Positions 38,401 through 46,807 of a DNA stretch of 64,000 nucleotides are shown in pieces (the stretch's first letter is position 1; each line of letters starts with the position of its first letter). Under the pieces are notes generated by a model. It searched no databases, was not told the DNA's origin, and saw nothing but the letters and a program-made list of their open reading frames with translations. The translations under genes and the position numbers were made by a program. The stretch spans positions 1 to 64,000 of the forward strand of contig NZ_JAPZDS010000013.1 of NCBI RefSeq assembly GCF_029813115.1, in the 5' to 3' direction. Source of the DNA: Aureimonas sp. SK2 (lineage in GTDB: Bacteria; Pseudomonadota; Alphaproteobacteria; Rhizobiales; Rhizobiaceae).

Positions 38401-38592
38401 GAAGCGCGCACGACGGTCGGCGCGGTGATCGCGGCCGGCACGACGCTCGGCACGTTCCTGACGCTCTTCGTGGTGCCGGCGCTCTACGTCCTCCTCTCGC
38501 GCTTCTCGCCCCCGCGCAACGCGCTGGAGGAGGAGCTCGAAAAGCTGGAGCGCGAGAACCCCACTGGGGCGCAGGCGCAGCCGGCGGAGTAG
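35467..38592 (+). CDS. RND efflux pump inner-membrane permease (AcrB/MexF-like)
   Basis: 1041 residues, full length for HAE1-type RND pumps. The TM4 proton-relay aspartates are in ISLCTDDAVVIMENI (about residues 395-409), the porter domain carries REVTRIIEENLSGIAGI, and the C-terminal half repeats the fold with LLLIGLVAKNAILLVEFANQ. It trades protons for export of drugs, solvents or metabolites. Translated directly after its adaptor gene. Its TAG stop overlaps a folded element that fills the gap to the convergent ABC permease gene. Specificity cannot be read from sequence. Confidence 0.95.
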   Translation: MKLLDTVITRPILAASFNLLLIAVGIGAALSLPIREFPDVDPPSVTVNTIYRGAQAEVVEREVTRIIEENLSGIAGIRQIRSTTRDENSDIDLEFVAGTDIDAAAADVRDKVSAVRNDLPDLVEEPVIEKASADDQPMMYLTVRSDEYDTAALTDIVDRTVVDAIGAVSGVSQVQIGGEKRYAMRIWLDRRAMAARGVTASDVSARLEAENVELPAGELETATQAITLRADTRFSSAEEFRELSLVDRQGQRVRLGDIATVEVGVEDRNSGFRVDGQDAISLGIVRQSNANTLEIAQGVIEELDSVRAQIPDSVEIAVGYNEAVFIRENLKNVATTLMQTVAVIVVVIFVFLGSVRSTVIPAATIPASVIPAAIVAVAMGFSLNALTILAVILAISLCTDDAVVIMENIRRRQQQGEPLLLAAARATRQVGFAVFASALVLIAVILPLAFLGGNVGLLFREFAVVLAAIVAFSTTAALTLAPMLSSKLFSGRTEPTRMERFVGAKLERLGLAYKRVLGAAVRHVWLTLLAGLAFAGIGIFAFTIVPSELAPDEDRGAIIVRAEGPEGASPAYMSEKMRALEAVVREANGEDGPMRAILTVLSPGRSGQGQPTVGILIVQLKDWAEREETQMAFQERLQDALPAVTGVRAFAINPNGLGQGGGRPVSMVVKGPDRAVLDAWSQEIVEKGRSIPGLINLDSDYDDTKPQIRVSMDRSRASALGVDARAIGETLQIMFGEAEITRYVERGEEYEVILQARNEDRLTPGDIDNVFVRSGQGELIPLSSVVIREEVGTVRELERLDRQPSITIGANLAPSLSLGDALSQLEEIARETQPSGTEIAYTGQSLDFQETGSAVLFILAMILVLVYLLLAGQFESFVHPFVILMAAPAALAGGILILWAMGQTLNIYSQIAMLLLIGLVAKNAILLVEFANQLREEGAEPFEAAVEAAGQRLRPILMTTLATIIGAVPLLLESGAGAEARTTVGAVIAAGTTLGTFLTLFVVPALYVLLSRFSPPRNALEEELEKLERENPTGAQAQPAE

Positions 38593-38656
38593 CGGTTTCC
38601 CGAATGTCGCATTGTGCGAGGGCAAAGCGTTTCCGCTTCGCCTGCAAACCGCTCTA
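38591..38656. repeat. Intergenic palindromic element with three-way-junction fold
   Basis: The whole space between the convergent RND and ABC permease stops is self-complementary. The outer stem AGCGGTTT (38591-38598) pairs with AAACCGCT (38646-38653). Inside are two hairpins: TCGCA/TGCGA (38607-38611/38615-38619) and GCAAAGCG/CGCTTCGC (38622-38629/38634-38641, one mismatch). Sequence and design recall RIME/REP-type intergenic repeats of Rhizobiales. It may terminate or stabilise both transcripts. No second copy was noticed in the window. Confidence 0.55.
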
Positions 38657-39667
38657 CCGCGCCCGCGCCTTCAGCCACCGGTCGAAGGCGACGGCGAGGA
38701 TCAGGATCAGGCCGATCACCACCTGCTGGGTGTAGGACGAGACGTTGTTGAGGACGAGCCCGTTGACGAGGACGCCGATCAGCGCCGCCCCAATCACCGT
38801 GCCGCCGACCGTCCCGACACCGCCGAAGAGGCTGGTGCCGCCGATCACGACGGCCGAGATCACGGTCAGTTCGTAGCCGATGCCGGCCACGGCTTCCGCC
38901 GAGTTGAGCCGGGCCGCCAGCACGAAGGCGGCCAAGCCGCAGAAGAAGCCGACGATGAGATAGACCGAGACGAGGATCGCATCGACCTTGAGGCCCGACA
39001 GGCGCGCGGCCTCTGCATTGCCGCCGACGGCGTAGACGGCCCGCCCGTAGCGCGTGTAGCGCAGGACGACGTGACAGAGGACGGCCGCCACCGCGAAGAT
39101 GATGACCGGCACCGGGACCGGTCCGACCAGCCCCGTGCCGAACCAGCGCATGGAGGCGTCGAAGCCCGAGATCGGCCCGCCGTTGGAGAGCGTCAGCGTC
39201 AGCCCCCGGAAGATCGTGAGGCCCCCAAGCGTGACGACGAAGGGCGGGACCTTCAGCCGGGTGATCGCCAGGCCCTGGACCGCGCCGCACAGCGTGCCGA
39301 CGGCCAGCGCCGCGAGCAGCGCGGCGAACCAGCCGTAGCCGCCCGCCGCCGCCCCGCCGAGCGACAGGGTGTTCGCCGCCCCGCCCTTGAAGACGATCGC
39401 CGCCACCATGCCCGACAGCGCCACCAGCGAGCCGACCGACAGGTCGATGCCCGCCGTCAGGATCACGAAGGTCATGCCGAGCGCGATCAGCCCGGTGATC
39501 GAGATCTGGCGCAGGACGTTGAAGAGGTTGGTCGGGTTCAGGAAGTTCGGGTTTATAAGAGCGAAGACCACCATCAGCACGAGGAGAAACAGCAGCGGCC
39601 CGAAGGTCTTCAGCACCCGGAACACATTGACCTTCCGCCGGCCATCCGTCTGGTCGATCGCGGTCAT
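38654..39667 (-). CDS. Sugar ABC transporter permease (RbsC-like)
   Basis: 337 residues from ATG 39667, which overlaps the stop of the ATPase gene (ATGA). About 8-10 transmembrane helices, with the BPD_transp_2 signatures ALGMTFVILTAGIDLSVGS, ISAVVIGGTSLFGGVGTVGG and VLNNVSSYTQQVVIGLILIL. It forms the channel of a ribose/galactose/xylose-class (CUT2) importer. The third gene of the SBP-ATPase-permease operon. The sugar is unknown. Confidence 0.93.
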   Translation of the reverse strand: MTAIDQTDGRRKVNVFRVLKTFGPLLFLLVLMVVFALINPNFLNPTNLFNVLRQISITGLIALGMTFVILTAGIDLSVGSLVALSGMVAAIVFKGGAANTLSLGGAAAGGYGWFAALLAALAVGTLCGAVQGLAITRLKVPPFVVTLGGLTIFRGLTLTLSNGGPISGFDASMRWFGTGLVGPVPVPVIIFAVAAVLCHVVLRYTRYGRAVYAVGGNAEAARLSGLKVDAILVSVYLIVGFFCGLAAFVLAARLNSAEAVAGIGYELTVISAVVIGGTSLFGGVGTVGGTVIGAALIGVLVNGLVLNNVSSYTQQVVIGLILILAVAFDRWLKARAR

Positions 39668-41250
39668 GCCCGAGCCTCCGTCGCATTGCCGAGCGCCATC
39701 AGCGCCATCAGGGATTCTTCGCTGGCGGCCGAGCCCGGCATCTCGCCGGTGATGCGGCCCTCGCGCATGGTGACGATCCGGTCGCTGACGGCGAGGATTT
39801 CCGGCAGTTCGGACGAGATGACGAGAACGGCGATGCCGCGCGCGGCCAGTCCCACCAGGATCTGGTGCACCTCGGCCTTCGCCCCGACGTCGACCCCGCG
39901 CGTCGGCTCGTCCACGATCAGAACCTTGGGGTCGCGCGCCAGCCAACGGGCCAGAATCACCTTCTGCTGGTTGCCGCCCGAGAGGCCGGAAATGAGCTGA
40001 TCCGGCCCCGCCATGCGGATGTTGAGCATCTTGCGATAGGCTGCGAGGTCCCCCCGCTCGCGCCCCTCGGCCATGAAGCCGCCGGCCCGCGCATAGGCCT
40101 TCAGCGAGGCGATGGAGAAGTTCTGGAGGATGCCGAGGGCGGGAAAGATCGCCTGATGCTTGCGATCCTCCGGCACGAGGCCGATCCCGAGCGCGATCGC
40201 CTCGGCGGGCGAAGCCGGGGCGATGGGCTGGCCGTCGAGGGTCAGAGTGCCGCCCGCGATCCGGTCGGCGCCGAAGATCGCGCGGGCGAGTTCCGTCCGG
40301 CCCGATCCGACGAGCCCGGCGATCCCGAGGATCTCGCCGGCCTTCAGATCGAGATCGACGCCCTTCAGCACGATCGCGTGCGGCGCCTCCGGGTTGCGCA
40401 GGGTGCGAAGCCCGCGGACCGACAGGCGGACAGGCCCGGGCGCCTGGCGCTCGGCCGGGCGGGCGTAGAGTTCGGACGCCGCGCGCCCGACCATGCGCTC
40501 GATCACGGCCGGCACGGGAATGGGAGATGCGCCGCGGGTCAGTTCGCCGGCCAGCCGCCCGTCGCGAAGCACCGTCATCCGGTCGCAGACCTCCGAGGCC
40601 TCCTCCAGCCGGTGCGTGACGAACATGATCGACACGCCCTCGCCCCGCAGCTGGCGCATGATGGCGAGAAGCCGGACCACCTCGGCCTCCGACAGGGCGG
40701 AGGTCGGCTCGTCCATGATGATGACGCGCGAGCGAAGAGAGAGCGCGCGGGCGATCTCGACCATCTGCTGCTCTGCGACCGACAGGGCCGAAACGGGCGT
40801 GCGCACGTCGAGCCGGAGGCCGACGCGGGCGATCGCCGCCGCGGCGGCCTCGCGCATTGCCCGCCAGTCGACGAGATGGAAGCGGTTCACCGGCGCCCGC
40901 CCGACGAAGATGGTCTCGGCCACAGACAGGGGCGGGATCAGCGACAGCTCCTGGTAGATGGTCACGATGCCGGCCCGCATCGCCTCGTCCGGGTTGGCGA
41001 AGGCGACCGGCCGACCGTCGAGGAGAATCTGCCCGCGCGAGGGCGGCTGGACGCCCGACAGGATCTTCAGGAGCGTCGACTTGCCGGCGCCGTTCTCGCC
41101 CATCAGGCCGAGGATCTCGCCGGAATGGAGGCGCAAGGACACGTCGTCGAGCGCACGCACCCCCGAGAAGTCCTTGGAGATGCCGCGCATCTCGAGGATA
41201 GGGGCTGTGCCGGCCGACGGGATCGGGGCGGAGGCGGAGGGTGCGGTCAT
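39664..41250 (-). CDS. Sugar ABC transporter ATP-binding protein (RbsA/MglA-like, two NBDs)
   Basis: 528 residues with two ABC domains. The first has Walker A GENGAGKST near residue 55, signature LSVAEQQMVEIARAL and Walker B VIIMDEPTSAL; the second has the degenerate Walker A VGSGRTEL, signature LSGGNQQKVILARWL and VLIVDEPTRGVD. This double-NBD layout is specific to CUT2 sugar importers. ATG 41250 was chosen as the start because a long upstream open frame is the shadow of the binding-protein gene. Lies 59 bp after the binding-protein gene, separated by a hairpin. Confidence 0.94.
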   Translation of the reverse strand: MTAPSASAPIPSAGTAPILEMRGISKDFSGVRALDDVSLRLHSGEILGLMGENGAGKSTLLKILSGVQPPSRGQILLDGRPVAFANPDEAMRAGIVTIYQELSLIPPLSVAETIFVGRAPVNRFHLVDWRAMREAAAAAIARVGLRLDVRTPVSALSVAEQQMVEIARALSLRSRVIIMDEPTSALSEAEVVRLLAIMRQLRGEGVSIMFVTHRLEEASEVCDRMTVLRDGRLAGELTRGASPIPVPAVIERMVGRAASELYARPAERQAPGPVRLSVRGLRTLRNPEAPHAIVLKGVDLDLKAGEILGIAGLVGSGRTELARAIFGADRIAGGTLTLDGQPIAPASPAEAIALGIGLVPEDRKHQAIFPALGILQNFSIASLKAYARAGGFMAEGRERGDLAAYRKMLNIRMAGPDQLISGLSGGNQQKVILARWLARDPKVLIVDEPTRGVDVGAKAEVHQILVGLAARGIAVLVISSELPEILAVSDRIVTMREGRITGEMPGSAASEESLMALMALGNATEARA

Positions 41251-41268
41251 GGGCAGGGCGGGTCGCGC

Positions 41269-41296
41269 GCCCGGCCGGAACGAGGGCCGGCCGGGC
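41269..41296 (-). promoter_or_regulatory. Intercistronic hairpin between binding-protein and ATPase genes
   Basis: GCCCGGCCGG (41269-41278) pairs perfectly with CCGGCCGGGC (41287-41296) over an 8-base loop. Without a T-run it is more likely an mRNA-stabilising or partial-attenuation structure that allows more binding protein than ATPase, as is common in such operons. Confidence 0.5.
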
Positions 41297-41309
41297 GGGG
41301 GGTCCGTCG

Positions 41310-42260
41310 TCAGCCGGCTTCGCCGAGGCGCTCGGACTTGTCGAGATTGTCCTTGCCGATCACGATCGGCGTCAGGAGAACCTGGGCCTCGGCGGGCTTC
41401 GTCCCGTTGCGGGCGAAGTCCACCGCGATGCGCACCGCCGTGCGGGACTGCTCGCCCGGGAACTGCTCCACCGTGCCCGCCAGCTTGCCGTCGCGCACGG
41501 CGGCCAGGGCTTCGGGCAGCGCGTCGAAGCCGTAGATCAGGACATCCGTGTGGCCGGCCGCCTCGCAGGCCTCCATGGCGCCCAGCGCCATGTCGTCGTT
41601 GGCACAGACGATGACGTCGGGCTTGCCGTGGGCGGTGAGTCCGGCTTCGGTCACCGACAGGGCCTCGGCTCTCGCGAAGTTGGCCGTCTGCTCGAAGACG
41701 ATCTGGTACTTGTCCTTGCCGTCGAGCACGGCATGCACGCCCTTGTTGCGGTCGATCGCGGGGCCTGCGCCCGGCTGTCCCTGGAGGTGGAAGATCTTGG
41801 CGCCGTCGGGCCGGGCCGCGATGATCGCGTTGGCCTGCGCCTCGCCGCCCTTGGCGTTGTCGGCGCCGACATGGGCGAGGATGCCCTCCACCCCGTCGAC
41901 GCGCCGGTCGATCGTCACCACCGGAATGCCGGCCTGCACCGCCTGCTCGACGGCCGGAGCCAGCGAGTTCACGTCCAGCGGCGAGATGACGATGGCGTCG
42001 ACCTTCTGCACCACGGCCGCCTCGACGTCGCCCGTTTGCTTGGGCGCCGAGTTCTGGCCGTCGCTCTCGATCAGCGTGATGCCGCCGATCTCCTGCGCCT
42101 CGGCCTTGATCTGGTTGAGCATGTGGACGAAGAACGGAAAGCTGAGGCTCGGCACGGAGCCGAGAAGGGTCAGCGGAGCGTTCTGCGCGAAGACCTTGCC
42201 GGCGGAGAGGGCGACCACGCCCATCGCAGCCGACGACAACAGGAACGAGCGCCTGTTCAT
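41310..42260 (-). CDS. Sugar ABC transporter substrate-binding protein (periplasmic)
   Basis: 316 residues. Signal peptide with twin Arg (NRRSFLLSSAAMG, cleavage after KVFAQ at about residue 26), then a Peripla_BP_4 (LacI/RbsB-like) fold: ESDGQNSAPKQTGDVEAAV, VISPLDVNSLAPAVEQA, GIPVVTIDRRVDG, VCANDDMALGAMEA. It captures a monosaccharide for the RbsA/RbsC-like partners encoded downstream. GGGAGGAA precedes the ATG. No dedicated regulator gene adjoins the operon. Substrate not determinable. Confidence 0.93.
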   Translation of the reverse strand: MNRRSFLLSSAAMGVVALSAGKVFAQNAPLTLLGSVPSLSFPFFVHMLNQIKAEAQEIGGITLIESDGQNSAPKQTGDVEAAVVQKVDAIVISPLDVNSLAPAVEQAVQAGIPVVTIDRRVDGVEGILAHVGADNAKGGEAQANAIIAARPDGAKIFHLQGQPGAGPAIDRNKGVHAVLDGKDKYQIVFEQTANFARAEALSVTEAGLTAHGKPDVIVCANDDMALGAMEACEAAGHTDVLIYGFDALPEALAAVRDGKLAGTVEQFPGEQSRTAVRIAVDFARNGTKPAEAQVLLTPIVIGKDNLDKSERLGEAG

Positions 42261-42416
42261 GATGTGATTCCTCCCAGGTTCCGCCGTCGCCCCCCGCTCT
42301 GCGGCAGGTTGGTCCGAGGCCGATCCACGGTATCACGGGTGTTCCAACGCGCAAGACGAGTGACGGTCAGGTTCACCCAGAAATTCGCATCGCCGCGCAG
42401 GAATGGGCAGCGCGTC

Positions 42417-42821
42417 TCAGCGCGAGGGGCGCGTGAAGAGATAGGTCGAGACGCAGAGGAGGATTGCCCCGACGCCGGCGACGACCGGAACCGGAGCCCC
42501 GGAAACGGCGAGGATCGCAAGGCTCGCCGCCATGGAGGCCCCGGCAAGACACTTGGCGCGCAAGGGGACGACACGCCGCTCGCGCCAGTTGGCGAGAAGC
42601 GGTCCGAGGCGTGGATGGGTCTCGATGCGCGCCGCGAGTTCCGGCGACCCGCGCGCCGCAGCCCATGCCGCGAGCAGCAGAAAGGGTGTTGCGGGGAGGC
42701 CGGGCAGGACCACGCCGGCCAGCGCCAGGACGAGAGCGACGGACGCCAGCACCCGGAAGGCGAAGCGGCGCAGCCGCCCGCCTGCGACCGTCCCGCCGGG
42801 CTCGGAGGGCGAAGCGATCAT
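42417..42821 (-). CDS. YbaN family (DUF454) inner-membrane protein
   Basis: 134 residues with three to four helices. LALAGVVLPGLPATPFLLLAAW and SPELAARIETHPRLGPLLANW are the DUF454 signature; the C-terminus has a further hydrophobic pair (GASMAASLAILAVSG, VAGVGAILLCVSTYLF). Function unknown; in some bacteria the gene lies near heme or iron genes. Follows the XRE regulator gene by 31 bp on the same strand and may share its transcript. Confidence 0.88.
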   Translation of the reverse strand: MIASPSEPGGTVAGGRLRRFAFRVLASVALVLALAGVVLPGLPATPFLLLAAWAAARGSPELAARIETHPRLGPLLANWRERRVVPLRAKCLAGASMAASLAILAVSGAPVPVVAGVGAILLCVSTYLFTRPSR

Positions 42822-42852
42822 CGGGCGCGGCCGGCCGGGCGCGCGGTGCGTC

Positions 42853-43248
42853 TCAGGACGCGGTGTCGGAGGAGGCGGAGGACGGACGCTCCGGCGGAAA
42901 ATCGACGTCGAGCACGTCGATCAGGCCCTTGAGATGCCGCCGGATTTCGGGGTTGCCGATCCGGTCGAGCGCGGCCGAAAGCGCCGGGTCCTCGCTGGCG
43001 CGGCCCATGATTCCGTCGGACTCGCTGCCGAGGCCCCGAAAGAAGTAGGCCGGTTCGACCTTCAGGAGCTTGGACAACTGGTAGAGGCGACTCGCACTCA
43101 GGCGATTTTCGCCGCTCTCGTATTTCCGGATCTGCTGGTAGGTAAGCCCCAGATCCCGGCCGACCTGCCCCAGGGTCATGTGACGGGCTTCGCGAGCGCC
43201 CCGGAGGCGGCTTCCAATATGGACGTCGACGGGATCTTTGTTCGTCAC
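42853..43248 (-). CDS. XRE family helix-turn-helix regulator
   Basis: 131 residues. A cro/C1-type HTH occupies residues about 10-65 (MTLGQVGRDLGLTYQQIRKY with ESGENRLSASRLYQLSKLL), and the C-terminal half is a short helical region ending in a Ser-rich tail. This is the common small Rhizobiales XRE type, homologous to repressors that control stress or quorum functions in Sinorhizobium and Brucella. Its targets are unknown; the neighbouring YbaN gene is a candidate. Confidence 0.9.
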   Translation of the reverse strand: MTNKDPVDVHIGSRLRGAREARHMTLGQVGRDLGLTYQQIRKYESGENRLSASRLYQLSKLLKVEPAYFFRGLGSESDGIMGRASEDPALSAALDRIGNPEIRRHLKGLIDVLDVDFPPERPSSASSDTAS

Positions 43249-43416
43249 CGGAAACTCTTCGCACGCAAAAGTTGTCGGGGCGCCGCGACCGGGACCCGTC
43301 CCATTCCGGCGAAACTCGTCTCGTTGAATGTCGATTTCTCATCCCGGCCAAGGCCGGACTCGAAGCGGCGCGAGCCGCTTCGTCTTGTCCGACTTGGGCT
43401 CGTCTGTCGAACACGG

Positions 43417-44223
43417 TCAAATCACATTTGTTCCCGGCTCTGCAATTTTTCGGTGTTGCTGGGCCAGGACCTCCGACGGAGTGATCGCGGCGAGCGTCGC
43501 GGTCAACTTGTTCTTCCAGCCGCTGACCACGTCGCCCTTGCCCGACATCATGGCGTCGAAGCCCGCCCTGGCGACGCCGGCCGCATCGTCCTTCGGCCCC
43601 TGCCCCATGGCCGTGTCCATCAGACCGGCCCGGCGGAAGAACTCGGTGTCGGTCGGCCCCGGCATGAGGCAGGACACGGTGACGCCGGTGTCCTGCAACT
43701 CGTTGCGCAAGGCGAAGGCGAAGCTGTCGATGAAGCTCTTGGTGGCGTTGTAGACCGCCTGGAAGGCGCCGGGCATGAAGCCCGCGATCGAGCCGACCAG
43801 AAGGATGTGCCCGCGGCCGGCCGCGCGCATGTCGCGACCGACCCGGTGAATCAGCTCGATCGTGCCGGTGACGTTGGTGTCCACCACGCGCCGGATGTCG
43901 GCGAAGTCCTGGTCCAGGAAGGCGCGGCCGAGGCCGCGCCCCGCATTGGCGAGAAGCGCGTCGACCGGCCGGCCGGCGATCGCGTCGTAGAGCCGGCCCA
44001 CCCCTTCCGAAGTGGCGAGGTCGGCTTCCACCGCGTCGACGCGGGCACCGAGCGCCCGCAGTTCTTCGGCCGCCGTCCGGATCTGCGGCTCGTCGGCGGC
44101 AACCACGAGGTCGAAGCCGTCCTTCGCGCAGAGCCTGGCGAGTTCCAACCCGATGCCGCTGGAGGCGCCGGTGACGACGGCGAGCCGGCGCTCGCCGCCG
44201 GTCGAATGCGGGATCTGGCTCAT
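43417..44223 (-). CDS. SDR family oxidoreductase (DltE/YqjQ-like)
   Basis: 268 residues from ATG 44223, which overlaps the stop of the zinc dehydrogenase gene (ATGA). Cofactor motif [20 protein letters not shown] (NNAG equivalent), catalytic Ser in [12 protein letters not shown] and YNATKSF. The pairing with a zinc-dependent dehydrogenase suggests consecutive oxidoreductive steps on an alcohol or aldehyde, but the substrate is unknown. A long upstream open frame is the antisense and shifted shadow of its neighbour. Confidence 0.9.
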   Translation of the reverse strand: MSQIPHSTGGERRLAVVTGASSGIGLELARLCAKDGFDLVVAADEPQIRTAAEELRALGARVDAVEADLATSEGVGRLYDAIAGRPVDALLANAGRGLGRAFLDQDFADIRRVVDTNVTGTIELIHRVGRDMRAAGRGHILLVGSIAGFMPGAFQAVYNATKSFIDSFAFALRNELQDTGVTVSCLMPGPTDTEFFRRAGLMDTAMGQGPKDDAAGVARAGFDAMMSGKGDVVSGWKNKLTATLAAITPSEVLAQQHRKIAEPGTNVI

Positions 44224-45389
44224 GGTTTCAGCACCACCTTGACGCAACCGTCCTGCTTGTCGCGGAAGGTCTTGTAGAGGTCCGGCCCCTCTTCCAGGCT
44301 CGCCCGGTGGGTGATGATGAAGGACGGGTCGATCTGACCTTCCTCGATGCGCTGGAGCAGGATCGGCAGGTATCGCTGCACCGGCGTCTGCGCCATGCGG
44401 AAGGTCAGGCCCCGGTTGATCGCCGAGCCCATCGGGATCTTGTCGAGGAAGCCGCCGTAGACGCCGACGATCGACACCGTGCCGAAGTTGCGCGTGCAAT
44501 GGATCGCCTGGCGCAGGACGTGGGGTCGGTCGGTGCCCATGAAGGTCGCCTGCTTCACCCGGTCGATCACGGCGTCGAAGGAGCCCGACCCGTGCGCTTC
44601 CGACCCGACCGCGTCGATCGAGGCGTCGACGCCGCGCCCGTTCGTCAGCTCCTGGATGCGCTCGAAGATGTCCTCGTCCATGAAGTCGAGCACGATCGCG
44701 CCGCTCTGGGCCGCGATGGCCTTGCGCTCGGGCACCGTGTCGATGGCGATCACCCGGCCCGCCCCCAGCATGAAGGCGCTCTTGATCGCCATCTGACCGA
44801 CCGGACCGCAGCCCCAGACGGCGATCGTGTCGCCTTCCTGGATGTTGCAGAAGTCGGCGGCCATGTAGCCGGTCGGGAAGATGTCGGACAGGAACAGGAC
44901 CTGCTCGTCGGTGAGATGCGACGGCACCTTGATCGGCCCGACATCGGCATAGGGCACGCGAAGATATTCCGCCTGACCGCCGGGGAAGCCGCCGAGAAGG
45001 TGGGAGTAGCCGAACAGGCCCGCCGGCGAATGGCCCCAGGCTTTCGCCGCCAGCTCCTTGTTGGGGTTGGAGCGCTCGCAGCCGGAAAAGAACCCGCGCT
45101 TGCAGAAGAAGCACTCGCCGCAGGAGATGGTGAAGGGCACGACGACCCGGTCGCCGACCGTGAGGTTGGAGACGCCCGAGCCGGTCTCCACGACCTCGCC
45201 CATGGTCTCGTGCCCCATGATGTCGCCGGACTCCATTCCGGGAATGATGCCGTCGTAGATGTGGAGGTCCGATCCGCAGATCGCGCAGGCCGTCACCTTG
45301 ATGACGACGTCGCCTGCGTCCTCGATCTTCGGGTCGGGCACGCTCTCGCAGCGAATGTCGCTCTTGCCGTGCCAGGTCAGGGCTTTCAT
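44220..45389 (-). CDS. Zinc-dependent alcohol dehydrogenase (formaldehyde dehydrogenase-like)
   Basis: 389 residues of the medium-chain dehydrogenase family. Catalytic zinc ligands are in [14 protein letters not shown] and [10 protein letters not shown]; the structural zinc loop is [19 protein letters not shown]; the NAD motif is [11 protein letters not shown]. The extra insert and [16 protein letters not shown] region put it near glutathione-independent formaldehyde dehydrogenase (FdhA of Pseudomonas) and related threonine-like dehydrogenases. Clearly distinct from FrmA at 55978-57090. An SDR gene overlaps its stop. Confidence 0.9.
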   Translation of the reverse strand: MKALTWHGKSDIRCESVPDPKIEDAGDVVIKVTACAICGSDLHIYDGIIPGMESGDIMGHETMGEVVETGSGVSNLTVGDRVVVPFTISCGECFFCKRGFFSGCERSNPNKELAAKAWGHSPAGLFGYSHLLGGFPGGQAEYLRVPYADVGPIKVPSHLTDEQVLFLSDIFPTGYMAADFCNIQEGDTIAVWGCGPVGQMAIKSAFMLGAGRVIAIDTVPERKAIAAQSGAIVLDFMDEDIFERIQELTNGRGVDASIDAVGSEAHGSGSFDAVIDRVKQATFMGTDRPHVLRQAIHCTRNFGTVSIVGVYGGFLDKIPMGSAINRGLTFRMAQTPVQRYLPILLQRIEEGQIDPSFIITHRASLEEGPDLYKTFRDKQDGCVKVVLKP

Positions 45390-45465
45390 GGCTCGCCTCC
45401 TTGCTGATGCTCCTCCGGGGAAGGCGGGGCGCGGGAGCCCGTTCCGCTTTCGCCCCCGACACTTC

Positions 45466-45488
45466 GCTTAGGCGCGTAAGCTTAGGCG
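45466..45488. repeat. Short direct repeat in a divergent promoter space
   Basis: GCTTAGGCG occurs at 45466-45474 and again at 45480-45488, a 14-base period, in the 190-bp gap between the divergent dehydrogenase and YihY genes. It could be a tandem regulator site; nothing links it to a known protein. Confidence 0.3.
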
Positions 45489-45579
45489 GCTCGCAGCGGG
45501 CTTGCCGACGGGGTGGATCGGATCGCGGGATCGAGCGTTTGCGGTTCGGCGATAGCCGACGCGTCCGAGGGGAACAGAC

Positions 45580-46731
45580 ATGGACTTCACCGCCCGCCGC
45601 CGACACCGCCGCCGCCTCGCAGGCGGCGAGATCGCCCTGGGCCTTGCATCGCTCGGCCTGCTCGGCGCGCTGGGCGCCCTGGCACGCCGCCCGTGGCCCG
45701 GCGAGGCGGGCGGCGACGGACATGACGGCGCGACAGGCGGCTTTCGATCGGAGGGCGCCGGCCATGCGGATGCTTCGGCAATGGCCGAAGAAGGGCGCGG
45801 GCGGGCCGCCGAACATCCCGGACAGATCCCGGCCAAAGGCTGGAAGGACGTCCTCTGGCGCACCGTGCAGGAGTTCTCGGCCGACCGGCTGATGCTGGTC
45901 GCGGCCGGCATGACCTTCTACGTCCTGCTCGCCCTGTTCCCGGCCGTTACCGCCACCGTGTCGATCTACGGCCTCTTCACCGACGCGTCCAATTTCGGCG
46001 ACCAGATGCAGGTCCTGTCCGGCTTCCTGCCGGGCGGGGCAATGGACATCATCTCCGAGCAGATGGGCCGGGTCGCCTCCAAGGAGGAGACCAAGCTCGG
46101 GCTCGGGCTCGCCTTCGGCCTCGGCCTCGCGCTCTGGAGCGCCAATGCCGCCATGAAGACGCTCTTCGACGCGCTCAACATCGTCTACGAGGAGGAGGAG
46201 AAGCGCGGCTTCATCCGCCTCACCCTGGTGTCCCTCTTCTTCACGCTTTGCGCCATCGTGTTCCTGATCGTGGCGCTGGCCGCCGTGGTGGTGCTGCCGA
46301 TCGCGCTGAACTTCGTCGGCCTCGGCGGCATCGAGTCCTGGCTTCTCGTGCTGCGCTGGCCGCTGCTGCTCGTTGTCGTGGCGGGCGGCCTGTCGGTCGT
46401 CTACCGCTACGGGCCGAGCCGGCGCCGAGCGCGCTGGCGCTGGATCACGCCGGGCGCCGGCCTTGCCGCCGTGCTGTGGGTGATCTTCTCCATCGCCTTC
46501 TCCTGGTATGCGCAGAACTTCGGCAGCTACGACGAGACCTACGGTTCGCTGGGTGCGGCCATCGGCTTCATGACCTGGATCTGGATCTCCTCCATGGTCG
46601 TGCTGGTCGGCGCGGAACTCGACGCCGAGCTGGAGCACCAGACCGCGCGCGACTCGACAAGGGAGCCGCCCCGGCCGATGGGCCGCCGGGGCGCGGTCAT
46701 GGCCGATACGCTGGGCGAGGCACAGGGCTAA
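45580..46731 (+). CDS. YihY/BrkB family inner-membrane protein
   Basis: 383 residues. The first 85 residues are atypical: an Arg-rich start, one hydrophobic helix (IALGLASLGLLGALGAL) and a Gly/Ala/Glu linker. The YihY/UPF0761 domain follows (about 90-355) with about six helices: RLMLVAAGMTFYVLLALFP, YGLFTDASNF, GLALALWSANAAMKTLFDAL, FSWYAQNFGSYDETYGSLG and AIGFMTWIWISSMVVLVGAELDAEL. The family was once called RNase BN in error; the true role is unknown, possibly transport. Start supported by GAGGGGAA 5-12 bases upstream. Confidence 0.9.
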   Translation: MDFTARRRHRRRLAGGEIALGLASLGLLGALGALARRPWPGEAGGDGHDGATGGFRSEGAGHADASAMAEEGRGRAAEHPGQIPAKGWKDVLWRTVQEFSADRLMLVAAGMTFYVLLALFPAVTATVSIYGLFTDASNFGDQMQVLSGFLPGGAMDIISEQMGRVASKEETKLGLGLAFGLGLALWSANAAMKTLFDALNIVYEEEEKRGFIRLTLVSLFFTLCAIVFLIVALAAVVVLPIALNFVGLGGIESWLLVLRWPLLLVVVAGGLSVVYRYGPSRRRARWRWITPGAGLAAVLWVIFSIAFSWYAQNFGSYDETYGSLGAAIGFMTWIWISSMVVLVGAELDAELEHQTARDSTREPPRPMGRRGAVMADTLGEAQG

Positions 46732-46807
46732 GCCCGCCCTTGGTCTTGCCCTCGGGCGTGGTGGAAGCTAGGGAAAAGATGACCTATCTACTCCACATAA
46801 GCCGCCG

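Noticed and set aside
43417-46638. 1073-residue continuous minus-strand frame covering SDR, dehydrogenase and YihY region
   Set aside because: Only the last 268 codons are the real SDR; the rest is out-of-frame shadow of the zinc dehydrogenase gene and antisense of YihY.
46732-46807. Iron-responsive (RirA/Fur/Irr) box before the fhu operon
   Set aside because: TGACCTATCTACTCCA only partly resembles the RirA TGA-N9-TCA pattern; too weak to list.
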